A DNA stretch of 14,013 bases from Candidatus Thorarchaeota archaeon (GCA_030638785.1 DAOWDY010000243.1:1-14013), one strand, 5' to 3'; shown: positions 1 through 7,951, counted from the stretch's first letter. Made by a program: numbers and translations. The notes: generated by a model not told the origin, from the letters alone.

Positions 1-1884
1 CCAGAGCCAAGATTTGAGGAGTTTGTCAAAAGAAAATTGCTCAATTGTCCGGTTACGCTGCAAGACACGGTATTTATCCCAATCCTCGGTAGAGCCATTC
101 CATTCAAGGTCACTTCAGTCAAGCCTGCAGGAACAGTAGTTGTTCAACACTCAACAATTTTGACAATTGCTGAGAAACCTACAGGTGACATTGTAGGACC
201 GTCTAGGGTCACCTATGAGGAGATTGGTGGCTTATCTGAGCCCATTAAAAGAATTCGGGAGATGGTCGAACTTCCAATGAAGCATCCTGAAATCTTCAAT
301 CGACTTGGTATTGATCCTCCAAGAGGGCTCATTCTTCATGGACCACCAGGTACAGGAAAAACTTTGCTTGCAAAAGCTGTTGCAACCGAATCTGAGGCGA
401 ACTTCGTTCATATCAATGGTCCGGAGATTATGTCCAAGTTCTATGGTGAATCTGAACAGAAGCTGCGCAAGATATTCGAGGATGCAGAAGAAAACGCGCC
501 AAGCATCATTTTTATTGATGAACTGGATGCAATTGCTCCAAAGAGAGAAGATGTTCAGGGTGAAGTAGAGCGCAGAGTTGTAGCCCAATTATTGGCTACA
601 ATGGATGGCCTGAAATCCCGAGGCCAAGTAATTGTGATTGGAGCAACTAACAGAATAAACGCGCTTGATCCAGCACTCAGAAGACCTGGGAGATTCGATA
701 GAGAACTTGAGATTGGAGTCCCTAAAGAAACTGGTAGACTAGAAGTGCTTCACATCCATTCTAGAGGTATGCCCCTGACTACAGAGGGAGATAACCCTGT
801 AGACTTGCCATATCTGGCACGGATAACACATGGCTTCGTAGGAGCTGACCTTCATGCATTATGTAAGGAAGCGGCAATGAAGGCCCTGAGAAGGTATCTT
901 CCTCAAATCGATCTGGAAGAGGAAGTGATTCCTCAAGATGTGCTTGACGAACTTGAGGTGAACGCTGAAGACTTCGTGGGCGCGCTCAGAGAGATACAAC
1001 CATCTGCAGTAAGAGAGGTCTTCATCGAGATACCCAACGTGAAGTGGGAAGATGTAGGGGGTTTGATGGACGAAAAGAGAAATCTCAAAGAGGTTGTTGA
1101 ATGGCCTCTTCAGAAACCCGAAGCCTTCATAAGAATTGGAATCAACCCTCCAAAGGGTGTCCTTATCTGGGGTCCACCGGGATGTGGTAAGACTCTGTTA
1201 GCAAAGGCTGTTGCAACAGAGAGTAACGCCAACTTCATTAGCGTGAAGGGTCCAGAGCTCCTTTCAAAATGGGTTGGTGAGAGTGAGAAAGCTGTAAGAG
1301 AGGTCTTTAGAAAGGCCAGAACTGCAGCTCCTGCGATTATCTTCTTTGATGAGATAGATGCGATTGCCCCCGTTCGAGGTCGTTCGACCGGTGATAGTGG
1401 TGTCACTGAAAGAGTCATCAGCCAACTACTTACTGAGATGGACGGACTTGAGTCCATGAAAGACATTGTTGTGCTTGCTGCAACAAATAGACCTGATCTT
1501 ATTGACCGTGCCCTGCTACGAACAGGAAGATTCGATAGGTTCGTGTTTGTGGATTCTCCTAGTGCAGAGGGACGACGACAAATATTTGAGATCTACACTA
1601 GAGAGATGCCTCTTGGCAAAGATGTTGACATTGACCTACTTGTTGCAGAAACTGAACTATTTGTTGGTGGTGACATCGAAGCTTTGTGTAGGGAGGCAGG
1701 TATGCTCGCACTCAGAGAGGATATGGAAATCGCTAATGTACATTGGCGACACTTTGAAGCAGCACTAAAGACAATTCATGCTTCAATTTCACCCGAAGAC
1801 CTAGAACGGTTTAAGAGGATGAACGAGGACCTCCGAAAGACAACAGTGATCCAACGAAGTCCAACTCATACAATGTACGGATAG
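1..1884 (+). CDS. cdc48: Cdc48/p97-type tandem AAA+ ATPase, 5' end outside the window
   Basis: Archaeal Cdc48 is a hexameric unfoldase/segregase that remodels proteins and can feed the 20S proteasome. The frame is open from base 1, and the residues before the TTG at 37 (EEFVKRK) already read as the second half of the Cdc48 N-domain. That TTG is therefore internal and the gene starts upstream. After the N-domain remnant (PILGRAIPF), the D1 domain has Walker A GPPGTGKT (340-363), Walker B IIFIDELDA (Asp-Glu at 517-522), sensor ATNR and the arginine-finger stretch RRPGRFDRE. D2 has GPPGCGKT (1171-1194), IIFFDEIDA (1348-1353), ATNRPD and RTGRFDR. Both ATPase sites look intact. The protein ends in Met-Tyr-Gly (1873-1881), which fits the hydrophobic-Tyr-any tail used for proteasome docking. 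It heads a same-strand cluster with the winged-helix gene and FAD synthase. Family assignment is very secure. Confidence 0.97.
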   Translation, partial: PEPRFEEFVKRKLLNCPVTLQDTVFIPILGRAIPFKVTSVKPAGTVVVQHSTILTIAEKPTGDIVGPSRVTYEEIGGLSEPIKRIREMVELPMKHPEIFNRLGIDPPRGLILHGPPGTGKTLLAKAVATESEANFVHINGPEIMSKFYGESEQKLRKIFEDAEENAPSIIFIDELDAIAPKREDVQGEVERRVVAQLLATMDGLKSRGQVIVIGATNRINALDPALRRPGRFDRELEIGVPKETGRLEVLHIHSRGMPLTTEGDNPVDLPYLARITHGFVGADLHALCKEAAMKALRRYLPQIDLEEEVIPQDVLDELEVNAEDFVGALREIQPSAVREVFIEIPNVKWEDVGGLMDEKRNLKEVVEWPLQKPEAFIRIGINPPKGVLIWGPPGCGKTLLAKAVATESNANFISVKGPELLSKWVGESEKAVREVFRKARTAAPAIIFFDEIDAIAPVRGRSTGDSGVTERVISQLLTEMDGLESMKDIVVLAATNRPDLIDRALLRTGRFDRFVFVDSPSAEGRRQIFEIYTREMPLGKDVDIDLLVAETELFVGGDIEALCREAGMLALREDMEIANVHWRHFEAALKTIHASISPEDLERFKRMNEDLRKTTVIQRSPTHTMYG

Positions 1885-1911
1885 TGATTGAACTTGACAC
1901 CTTGGAATCCA

Positions 1912-2154
1912 ATGCCCCTGAGAAACCTCATTCTGTCTATACTTCAGAAACGACATGGAATCATCCTAGAAGATGAACTCACTCGAGCCCTGAAGAAGGA
2001 ACTTGGTTCTGAACCTAGTGATTCAGAACTAAACTCAGCACTTCTGAAGATGGAAATCAATGGACTTGTACATGTAAGTCAAATTACCAAGACGAAGCGC
2101 AGGATTGAAGTAATCAAAGAGGGGCATGAATTCCTTGCAGTTGATGAGGACTAG
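1912..2154 (+). CDS. Small winged-helix-like protein, function unknown
   Basis: An 80-residue protein (88 if the in-frame TTG at 1888 is used). I chose ATG 1912 because it begins directly with an amphipathic helix (MPLRNLILSIL) and has a weak GGA about 7 bases upstream; the TTG lies only 3 bases after the cdc48 stop and has no visible ribosome-binding site. The pattern is helix, short turn, helix (DELTRALKKEL), a Ser/Asp turn, a recognition-like helix (SDSELNSALLKMEINGL) and a two-strand wing (VHVSQITKTKRRIEVI). This is the layout of a minimal winged helix, as in archaeal MarR/ArsR-like or replication-associated domains. There are no cysteines and no membrane segment. It sits between cdc48 and the FAD synthase gene, probably co-transcribed. 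Whether it binds DNA or serves as a protein-interaction module cannot be told. I do not recognise a named family. Confidence 0.75.
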   Translation: MPLRNLILSILQKRHGIILEDELTRALKKELGSEPSDSELNSALLKMEINGLVHVSQITKTKRRIEVIKEGHEFLAVDED

Positions 2155-2170
2155 ATGAAAAAGTATCTCT

Positions 2171-2175
2171 AGGTG
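2171..2175 (+). promoter_or_regulatory. Ribosome binding site for FAD synthase
   Basis: AGGTG lies 8 bases before the ATG at 2184, a good match to the archaeal anti-Shine-Dalgarno sequence, and it fixes that start. It overlaps the stop of a five-codon frame (2155-2172, Met-Lys-Lys-Tyr-Leu) that itself begins on the last base region of the preceding gene's stop. Confidence 0.6.
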
Positions 2176-2183
2176 TTCATGCT

Positions 2184-2651
2184 ATGGAAAAAAAGAGAGT
2201 TCTTGCTGCAGGAAAGTTCGATATACTGCATCTTGGACATCTCTCATACCTAGAACAGTCAAGAGAGTTAGCTGGTCCGGGCGGCGAACTCATAGTAATT
2301 ATTGCACGAGATGATACTATCACTCAGGAGAGGGGTGCTCCTCCTGTATTTCCTCAGGAACAGAGACGTCGACTTGTTGAGGCTTTTGAAATGGTAGATA
2401 GAGCGGTTCTGGGATACAAAACTGATGACCATACACTTATGGTAAAAGATCTGGAACCAGATATTATCGCTCTTGGATACGATCAACGAACAGATATCGA
2501 GGCACTTGAGAGATCCTTCTCAGAGAGAGGCTTGGACACCAAGATCGTCCGTTTGGAAAAAAGAGATGCTGATGGTCTTTGTTCTTCTACTCATATTCGA
2601 AAAAGGATTATTGAATTTTACAGAGAAAATGGACGACCACGTCAAGACTAA
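2184..2651 (+). CDS. ribL: Archaeal FAD synthase (FMN adenylyltransferase, RibL-type)
   Basis: Transfers AMP from ATP to FMN, giving FAD and pyrophosphate in the cytosol; it is the stand-alone archaeal enzyme, not the bacterial bifunctional RibF. The 155-residue protein is a nucleotidyltransferase-fold domain throughout. The opening strand is followed by KFDILHLGH (HxGH at His16-His19), then VIIARDDT, the FPQEQRRRLVEAF helix, DRAVLGY, PDIIALGYDQ and, at 134-141, SSTHIRKR, the counterpart of the ISSTxxR motif. The archaeal RibL order and length (about 150 residues) match. Some related cytidylyltransferases share this fold, so the FMN specificity is family inference. The start ATG has a clear AGGTG upstream. 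It is the last gene of the plus-strand cluster; its TAA overlaps the stop of the opposite-strand glycosyltransferase gene. Confidence 0.87.
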   Translation: MEKKRVLAAGKFDILHLGHLSYLEQSRELAGPGGELIVIIARDDTITQERGAPPVFPQEQRRRLVEAFEMVDRAVLGYKTDDHTLMVKDLEPDIIALGYDQRTDIEALERSFSERGLDTKIVRLEKRDADGLCSSTHIRKRIIEFYRENGRPRQD

Positions 2652-3955
2652 ATCACGAGTTCTCCTCGTTCCTCAATCTTACGTATTTTTACAGAACGTG
2701 CTTCCTGTCTATTGAATGTCCACCGCCAAATTGCAAAGACAACCACACTAGCAACTATCATGACGATTAATGGGACGAGGGACCATACACCTAGTGGAAA
2801 GTTGCCTAAGAAATCAGGTAATGGTCCATAAAGAAAATATGGCCAGTTTGCAAGTACTCCAAGGGCATAGACAAAACCAATAATCGTAATCTCTTTCAAA
2901 TACCCGATTGCATGTTCATTCTTCTTGAAGAGAAATATCAGACCACCAAACCAAAAGAGATACCACGGCATAACCCATCTGAATATGAACAGAGCTGCAG
3001 GGACCATATAGAGATAGAGCGGCCTTAGGAGAAGAATTCGTTCCCACCATGAAGCACTCATGAACTCGTCCTTCTCTGGCAGATATCGTTCAAACGTAAA
3101 CAGCATGAATCCTATGTATATCACTAATGGAATGAGTGCTGGCAGCCAGATATAGGACGCCGGTTCACTTGCTAATAGATTCGTAGTATCAAAAGCAAGA
3201 CCGGGATACATAGGATTGACTACATACGTGCTGTAATCAGATGTGTTCAGGAAATGCTGAATCAAAGAGTCAAACCTTGCACCTCCAACCATAAATGGAA
3301 GCACTGTTAACAGAGTTGAAAGTAGTAACCAGATTATTGAAACTGGGGATGCAAGAAATAGGATAGGTAGTGCTACAACTGAATAAATCTTGGTCTGTAT
3401 TGATAAGCCAAGGGTGAACATTGCCTTTCCATTCTGACCCTCTTTATGCAATACAAGTGCCATTAACAAAAGACAATCTGTAATGGGTTCTAATTTCCCT
3501 CCACCTGCTGACATGATAAGGCCATAGGCGAAATAGCCTGCGAAGAATAGTCGAGCCCATTTCACATTGTATAACTTATCCTTGAGAAGAATGGCAATTA
3601 GAACCAAGTTGAGCATGAATACTAACACAAGTATGAAATTCAACCATAAATGCTGTAGCCCTCCCACTCCCGGATAAAGCCACGAAGCTATTGCAAAGAA
3701 GATTAACCCAAAGACAGGATATTCGTAGGTAATGTTTCCAAGATATGGTGGAAGTATATGTTGCCCATCATCATAGGGATCGCCCATTGCTTCTGCCACT
3801 TCACTATCAGTCATCTCATAGACTGAAAATCCGAAGATCCAGAAGGCCTCACCATACATCTCATTACGGTTTCGATCACGCTGAATCACTAGCGCATCTG
3901 CAACAGGAATTGCGATCATTGATAATGCGAGAGTGAGTAACAGATACTTTCGCAT
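2648..3955 (-). CDS. Polytopic GT-C fold glycosyltransferase, probably mannosyltransferase-like
   Basis: An integral membrane protein of about 435 residues with roughly 11-12 hydrophobic helices. The layout is that of GT-C enzymes (GT87/DUF2029 or PIG-M-like), which use polyprenyl-phosphate sugars on the outer face of the membrane. After the first helix (MRKYLLLTLAL) comes an acidic external loop rich in Asp/Glu and ending in ITYEYPVFG, where GT-C enzymes keep their catalytic acid. Later, SIQTKIYSVVALPILFL and RWVMPWYLFWFGGL resemble the conserved Lys-x-Tyr-x(4)-Leu-Pro and Pro-Trp-Tyr-x-x-Trp regions of that family. I chose ATG 3955 because it gives a typical N-terminus with Arg-Lys before the first helix; TTG 3988 would add 11 residues. 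Neither has a strong ribosome-binding site. A role in archaeal N-glycan or lipid glycosylation is inference, and sugar and acceptor are unknown. Confidence 0.75.
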   Translation of the reverse strand: MRKYLLLTLALSMIAIPVADALVIQRDRNRNEMYGEAFWIFGFSVYEMTDSEVAEAMGDPYDDGQHILPPYLGNITYEYPVFGLIFFAIASWLYPGVGGLQHLWLNFILVLVFMLNLVLIAILLKDKLYNVKWARLFFAGYFAYGLIMSAGGGKLEPITDCLLLMALVLHKEGQNGKAMFTLGLSIQTKIYSVVALPILFLASPVSIIWLLLSTLLTVLPFMVGGARFDSLIQHFLNTSDYSTYVVNPMYPGLAFDTTNLLASEPASYIWLPALIPLVIYIGFMLFTFERYLPEKDEFMSASWWERILLLRPLYLYMVPAALFIFRWVMPWYLFWFGGLIFLFKKNEHAIGYLKEITIIGFVYALGVLANWPYFLYGPLPDFLGNFPLGVWSLVPLIVMIVASVVVFAIWRWTFNRQEARSVKIRKIEERGELVI

Positions 3956-4127
3956 CTCGTAGATCTTGAATGAAATCGATCGCAGCAAATTTCGAACCGC
4001 CAGAATATCTTAGATTGGAAATAGGTTTCTGTATCATCCGCTCTGTGATGTACTGTTAACTCTTTTGTCGAGTTGTAGCCATCAAGTTCATTATAATATT
4101 TTTACCCTTGTGATACAATAGAGGTGT
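3956..4127. promoter_or_regulatory. Intergenic region with possible TATA element for the glycosyltransferase gene
   Basis: A gap of 172 bases between two minus-strand genes. Read on the minus strand it contains an A/T-rich stretch (TAAAAATATTATAA, about 4093-4106) that could be a TATA box with its preceding purine/A element. If so, the leader would be long, about 100 bases. A five-base inverted repeat at 4058-4074 is too weak to call a terminator. I find no RNA gene. Confidence 0.25.
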
Positions 4128-6080
4128 TCAGGCCAAGTATGTTGGACATGGCCAGCTGTCACACTTCATACAGTTGGTACACTTATTCTCATTCACACTG
4201 ATTTTTTTGTTCTTCAGGTACAGTGCATCATGTTCACATTGAGGTATACACGATCCGCATGCCTGACAGAACATTGCACGAGTGACAGCCCGTTCTACTC
4301 TTCTAGCAAGCTGTTCGATTTGCTTCTCGTTTTCACCTCTTATGACAAGAGAGCCAGAACTGAATAACATAATTAAATTGGAACCAGACTTAGTTCTGAG
4401 TGCACCGAGGTCTTCAGACCATTTAGTAGGACCAAAAATACTCATCAAATCAGATACTCGCTCCAAATCAATACCACTTGAGAACTGACCCTCTAAACTA
4501 AAACTAGCAGCTGTACAGGGAGAAACTCCCTTCACAATCTCTAGTTTCATGGCTTCTGATGGAGAAGGTCTCTCAGCTTTGATATCGAGCCCTTCACTTT
4601 CAATAAGTTGCATCTGACCACTAGGTAGTTTTTTCCATCGCCAAAAACCATAGGTCACCCATTCACGAGGGTAATCTAGCTTCTGTGCCCACTCATTGAG
4701 CTTTTCATCCCAACGACTATGGAGATCAGGATGTGTTTCTCTCAGACTGGCAAACTCTGCAAGAGGTGACGAAGGACAGAGGTAGCACCCCATACGATGA
4801 TAGCCTTTGTTGTAAAGTGGGTTGAATGGAGCTTTCTCTCTGAAAATGTATAACCAGACTTCAAGGGCATTCCAATTCTGTATCGGATTTGCAGATGTTT
4901 GTCCAGGGACCCATGGATTTGAAGTGACTCTTGGTTCAATAGACCGTTGAAAAGACTCTAGTTTTCGTTGTCCCATGAAGGATAAGCTGTTTCCCCCTAA
5001 TTCATCGGCGATGGTTTGAGCTGCGGGTCCAAGTTTCAAGACTTTGCAGCACCATCGGAAATCTCTAGCTGGAGGTCCAAACACATCAACGGACTCCCAG
5101 AACTGGTCACCAGCAGCATCACTAATTATCTTTGCTTTCCGTTGGCTCGCAAATTCTTTGATGTGTTGGAGAGTTTCAGGCAATTCTAGCCCTGTGTCAA
5201 CGAAGAATAATGGGGGACTCTCTCCTAATGCCTTCTCAACAACAAGATATGTGGCAAGTGAGTCTTTTCCACCGCTAAAGCCAACTACTGCAGGAGCATC
5301 TACCTTGCGAACTGTTCGTTTGATGAAATCAATTGCTTCTTGTTCAATCTGTACAATATCAGATTCGTTTGCCCTAACAGCATCATCCCAAGTTGCACTC
5401 TTCTGATTATATTGCGGTTCCAGAGGATCAGAAATATCTCGAATCTTGACTGCATGCCCTTTTTCTGACTTTGCCATCTCCTCACCAGACATCTTGGCGA
5501 TTCCAATTCCCACCACTTTACCATTGGAATCTACAACCCATACTTCATCGTCAAGTTGGATACCTGAATCACAGCCTACAACACCTGGCAATAGCAGATT
5601 TGCACCATCTTTCAGGAATTTCAATACTTCATCATAAATGGAGACCCACTTCTGTCTGCTAATCTCCCCTATTCTTCGACCACCTTCAAGTGAGAGAATG
5701 AATTTGTAGTCTTGAATCGGAATCTCAAACCTTAGACGACCTAACATTTGACCATCTACAATTATCTCATACATCGCATCGAGTGATGAAACCTTGTTCA
5801 TGACAATGGTCTTGTCTTCTGGTAATAGGTGACGACCAATACCTTCACCGAATTGTGCATCTATTGTTCTCACAGCACGTTCTATGTGCCCCTCCATGGC
5901 AGGATAGGGGTCTCCTGGAGGGGAGAGCTTGACCTCTCGGGCCATAGTACCACATACAGAACATTGTGTTTCTGCGATTCTTGGCACGTTGCATGTATCA
6001 CACCAATAGAATCTGATTTTAGTGAGGTACGGAGCATGGCCTCTACGAAATTTCCTCTTATGACGGGTTTTTCGTGCCAG
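4128..6080 (-). CDS. PAPS reductase-like PP-loop protein with zinc ribbon, PUA domain and two [4Fe-4S] clusters
   Basis: A five-part protein of about 650 residues. Numbered from the CTG at 6080, it has a basic N-terminus, then a zinc ribbon (Cys27, Cys30, Cys40, Cys43), a PUA domain at about 136-215 (LLLPGVVGCDSGIQ, DDEVWVVD, MSGEEM), and a PP-loop ATP-pyrophosphatase core with SGGKDS at 269-274, FFVDTGLE, RWCCK (344-345) and GCYLCPSS (432-435). Next is a small alpha/beta stretch resembling a TBP-like repeat (LFSSGSLVIRGENEKQI). The C-terminus is a ferredoxin with Cys605/608/611/615 and Cys634/637/640/645. Related 'phosphoadenosine phosphosulfate reductase' proteins occur in methanogens, but this one lacks the C-terminal ECGLH-type cysteine of true PAPS reductases. 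PUA and zinc ribbon suggest an RNA sulfur-transfer role (inference). The first ordinary start, GTG 5987, would cut the zinc ribbon in half; the frame stays open with family-like residues back to a TAG at 6081-6083. The real start is CTG 6080 or a frameshifted ATG at 6096. Confidence 0.85.
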   Translation of the reverse strand: MARKTRHKRKFRRGHAPYLTKIRFYWCDTCNVPRIAETQCSVCGTMAREVKLSPPGDPYPAMEGHIERAVRTIDAQFGEGIGRHLLPEDKTIVMNKVSSLDAMYEIIVDGQMLGRLRFEIPIQDYKFILSLEGGRRIGEISRQKWVSIYDEVLKFLKDGANLLLPGVVGCDSGIQLDDEVWVVDSNGKVVGIGIAKMSGEEMAKSEKGHAVKIRDISDPLEPQYNQKSATWDDAVRANESDIVQIEQEAIDFIKRTVRKVDAPAVVGFSGGKDSLATYLVVEKALGESPPLFFVDTGLELPETLQHIKEFASQRKAKIISDAAGDQFWESVDVFGPPARDFRWCCKVLKLGPAAQTIADELGGNSLSFMGQRKLESFQRSIEPRVTSNPWVPGQTSANPIQNWNALEVWLYIFREKAPFNPLYNKGYHRMGCYLCPSSPLAEFASLRETHPDLHSRWDEKLNEWAQKLDYPREWVTYGFWRWKKLPSGQMQLIESEGLDIKAERPSPSEAMKLEIVKGVSPCTAASFSLEGQFSSGIDLERVSDLMSIFGPTKWSEDLGALRTKSGSNLIMLFSSGSLVIRGENEKQIEQLARRVERAVTRAMFCQACGSCIPQCEHDALYLKNKKISVNENKCTNCMKCDSWPCPTYLA

Positions 6081-6142
6081 CTAGATCAGACTCCATTCTG
6101 TAAGATACAGGCACCCCTTTGCGTGCCCATATTGAATTATCG

Positions 6143-7942
6143 CTAGCTGCCAATACCCAGTCTTTCCAGTGTTTTCTTGGTTGGATTACCATCCTTGTCC
6201 CAACCGCGAAGCTTGTAGTATTCTGGAAGCATTATGTCGAGCTGAACAACCCGATTTCGAGAGTTACCTTCAGGTAATGGTTCTGAAAATCTCGGAGGTA
6301 ACTGATCGTCTGCAGAGGTTAATCCCTCACGATTATTGAACAAACGTTCTAGATTGTAAATTCGTTCTCCGACCTTCAGAAAGTCCCTACCACTCATCTC
6401 AAGACTCGATGATGCTGAGAGCAACCGTGCATAATCGTCTGGGCTCCACGCGAAATTAGTGAATCGACAGACAGCCATTGAGTCCATTGCAGCAGAGATG
6501 TCTTGATACAGTTTCACAAGGTCTGCCTTTCCATCGGGCTTATCGCGGTCGATTAACACAGGTGTTCCAAGAATCTCAGGACCTATCAAATATGAACGAA
6601 GATGACAACCTCCTCGATTAGAGGTTGCATATCCTAAAGCATGTCCCTGTACAGCTCGGGGGTCATATGCAGGAATTTCAAGACCTTTCACCTGCATGGC
6701 TAGTTCTGGAGCACCGTACTTTGCAGCTAGTTTCCTAGAACCCTCACTGAGATCTGCTCCAAGATCTCGTTTGTGAGCAATATCATCTATCATCTCAAGA
6801 ATGCCGGTGGTGCTTCCAAACTGGAGATGTGTTTCGAGTTTGCCCCTCTGTGCGAGTTCCATTGCACATCCAATAGTACTTCCGACAGAAATTGTGTCTA
6901 TTCCCATGAGATTGCAACGATGATTGGCTTCAGCAATCCATTCAAGGTCATTTATTCCACATTGTGGTCCCAAAGACCATATTGATTCGTATTCGGGTCC
7001 ACCTACTTCCTTTCCATAGGCTTTACTGATACGTCCACATCCGATTGGGCAGCCATAACAATTGTAGGTCCGGACTGCCAAACGCTCTAGCAGTTTCTCT
7101 CCGGAAACACCTTCAGCATCGTTAAAATTCCCAAACTGAAAATTGTTTGTTGGAAGCATACCATACTCGTTTGCTACATTAACTAATACCGGGGTGCCAT
7201 ATACTGGTAATGATTTGTTAGTAACTGCATTCTTTTTGATAAGTCTGCGAGACCGTTTTACTTCCTCTGTAAGTCGCTGCTTATCAGGTATTGCAACTGT
7301 CTTTTGTCCTCGAACTACAATTGCCTTCACATGCTTCGAGCCCATGACTGCGCCTACTCCACCTCTTCCTGCAGCTCTGTGCTTGTCATTCATGATTGCA
7401 GCCATATTGATTTGGTTCTCACCAGCGGGGCCAATGCAAGCTACCTGAGCTTTTTCATGGGTTGCTTCCAGAAGCATATCTGTAGTTACTTCAACATCCT
7501 TCCCCCAAACCGCAGAAGCATCACGTATCTCTACACTATCATCATCAATCCAGAGATAGACAGGTTTGTCGGACTTCCCTTCAAGAACAATGGCAGCATA
7601 GCCTGCGCGTCGAAGCTGGGCTCCAAAGTATCCCCCACAACTAGAGTCGAAAATGGTACCTGTCTGTGGAGATTTTGTAATAACAGCAAACCGTCCTGCG
7701 GTCGGAACAGTAGTGGCAGTGCTTGGACCTATTGCAAATATCAGCAGGTTTTCAGGGGATAATGGGTCAATGCCAGGTCGTAGGTTGTCATAGAGCATTT
7801 TGACACCTAAACCGCGGCCGCCAAGATAGTTCTTGTAGAGCTCGTCGGGTATCTTTTCCCTTCTAGTTTTCCCATCATTTAGGGACACATACAGAATTGC
7901 AGCATCGGTATAGGGTTGAGCTTGGGTATCTTCAGTCATCAT
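6143..7942 (-). CDS. aor: Aldehyde:ferredoxin oxidoreductase family, tungsten/molybdopterin enzyme
   Basis: Oxidises aldehydes to carboxylates with ferredoxin as electron acceptor, using a bis-pyranopterin tungsten (or molybdenum) cofactor and one [4Fe-4S] cluster. The 599 residues match the usual family length (about 600). The N-terminal pterin-binding region shows YLGGRGLGVKMLYD, FAIGPSTATTVPTAGRFAV and DSSCGGYFG, then HRAAGRGGVGAVMGSK. The cluster ligands are Cys295, Cys298 and Cys302 (CYGCPIGC) with the fourth at Cys492 in DSMAVCRF. GHALGYATSNRGGCHLRSY is the other pterin-contact region. Start ATG 7942 is followed by a second ATG. Purine-rich AGGGG, overlapping the deoC stop 9 bases upstream, can serve as ribosome-binding site, so the gene is probably translated from the deoC transcript. 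The exact substrate class (AOR, GAPOR, FOR or WOR) cannot be read from the motifs; the deoC link suggests acetaldehyde or glyceraldehyde-3-phosphate. Confidence 0.93.
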   Translation of the reverse strand: MMTEDTQAQPYTDAAILYVSLNDGKTRREKIPDELYKNYLGGRGLGVKMLYDNLRPGIDPLSPENLLIFAIGPSTATTVPTAGRFAVITKSPQTGTIFDSSCGGYFGAQLRRAGYAAIVLEGKSDKPVYLWIDDDSVEIRDASAVWGKDVEVTTDMLLEATHEKAQVACIGPAGENQINMAAIMNDKHRAAGRGGVGAVMGSKHVKAIVVRGQKTVAIPDKQRLTEEVKRSRRLIKKNAVTNKSLPVYGTPVLVNVANEYGMLPTNNFQFGNFNDAEGVSGEKLLERLAVRTYNCYGCPIGCGRISKAYGKEVGGPEYESIWSLGPQCGINDLEWIAEANHRCNLMGIDTISVGSTIGCAMELAQRGKLETHLQFGSTTGILEMIDDIAHKRDLGADLSEGSRKLAAKYGAPELAMQVKGLEIPAYDPRAVQGHALGYATSNRGGCHLRSYLIGPEILGTPVLIDRDKPDGKADLVKLYQDISAAMDSMAVCRFTNFAWSPDDYARLLSASSSLEMSGRDFLKVGERIYNLERLFNNREGLTSADDQLPPRFSEPLPEGNSRNRVVQLDIMLPEYYKLRGWDKDGNPTKKTLERLGIGS

Positions 7943-7951
7943 AATCAGCCC

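Noticed and set aside
37..39. TTG as the start of cdc48
   Set aside because: The frame is open to base 1 and the preceding residues (EEFVKRK) already match the Cdc48 N-domain, so the start lies outside the window.
2155..2172. Five-codon frame (Met-Lys-Lys-Tyr-Leu, stop) between the winged-helix gene and FAD synthase
   Set aside because: It begins with a good GAGG upstream and overlaps the next ribosome-binding site, so a coupling role is conceivable, but five codons is well within chance.
4058..4074. Inverted repeat AACTC...GAGTT with a 7-base loop
   Set aside because: The stem is only five bases and A/T-rich, with no T-run at a fitting place; not convincing as a terminator or operator.
4128..6080. 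Assimilatory PAPS reductase (cysH) as the name
   Set aside because: The defining C-terminal catalytic cysteine motif is not seen, no sulfate genes are nearby, and PUA and zinc-ribbon domains do not fit that role.
6086..6130. Fourteen-codon ATG frame upstream of the PP-loop gene
   Set aside because: It is out of frame with the main gene and shows no family resemblance; a chance frame or untranslated leader.
7143..7762. Plus-strand open frames of 100-150 codons inside the oxidoreductase gene
   Set aside because: They are antisense to a complete, motif-rich gene and their translations have no recognisable domain.
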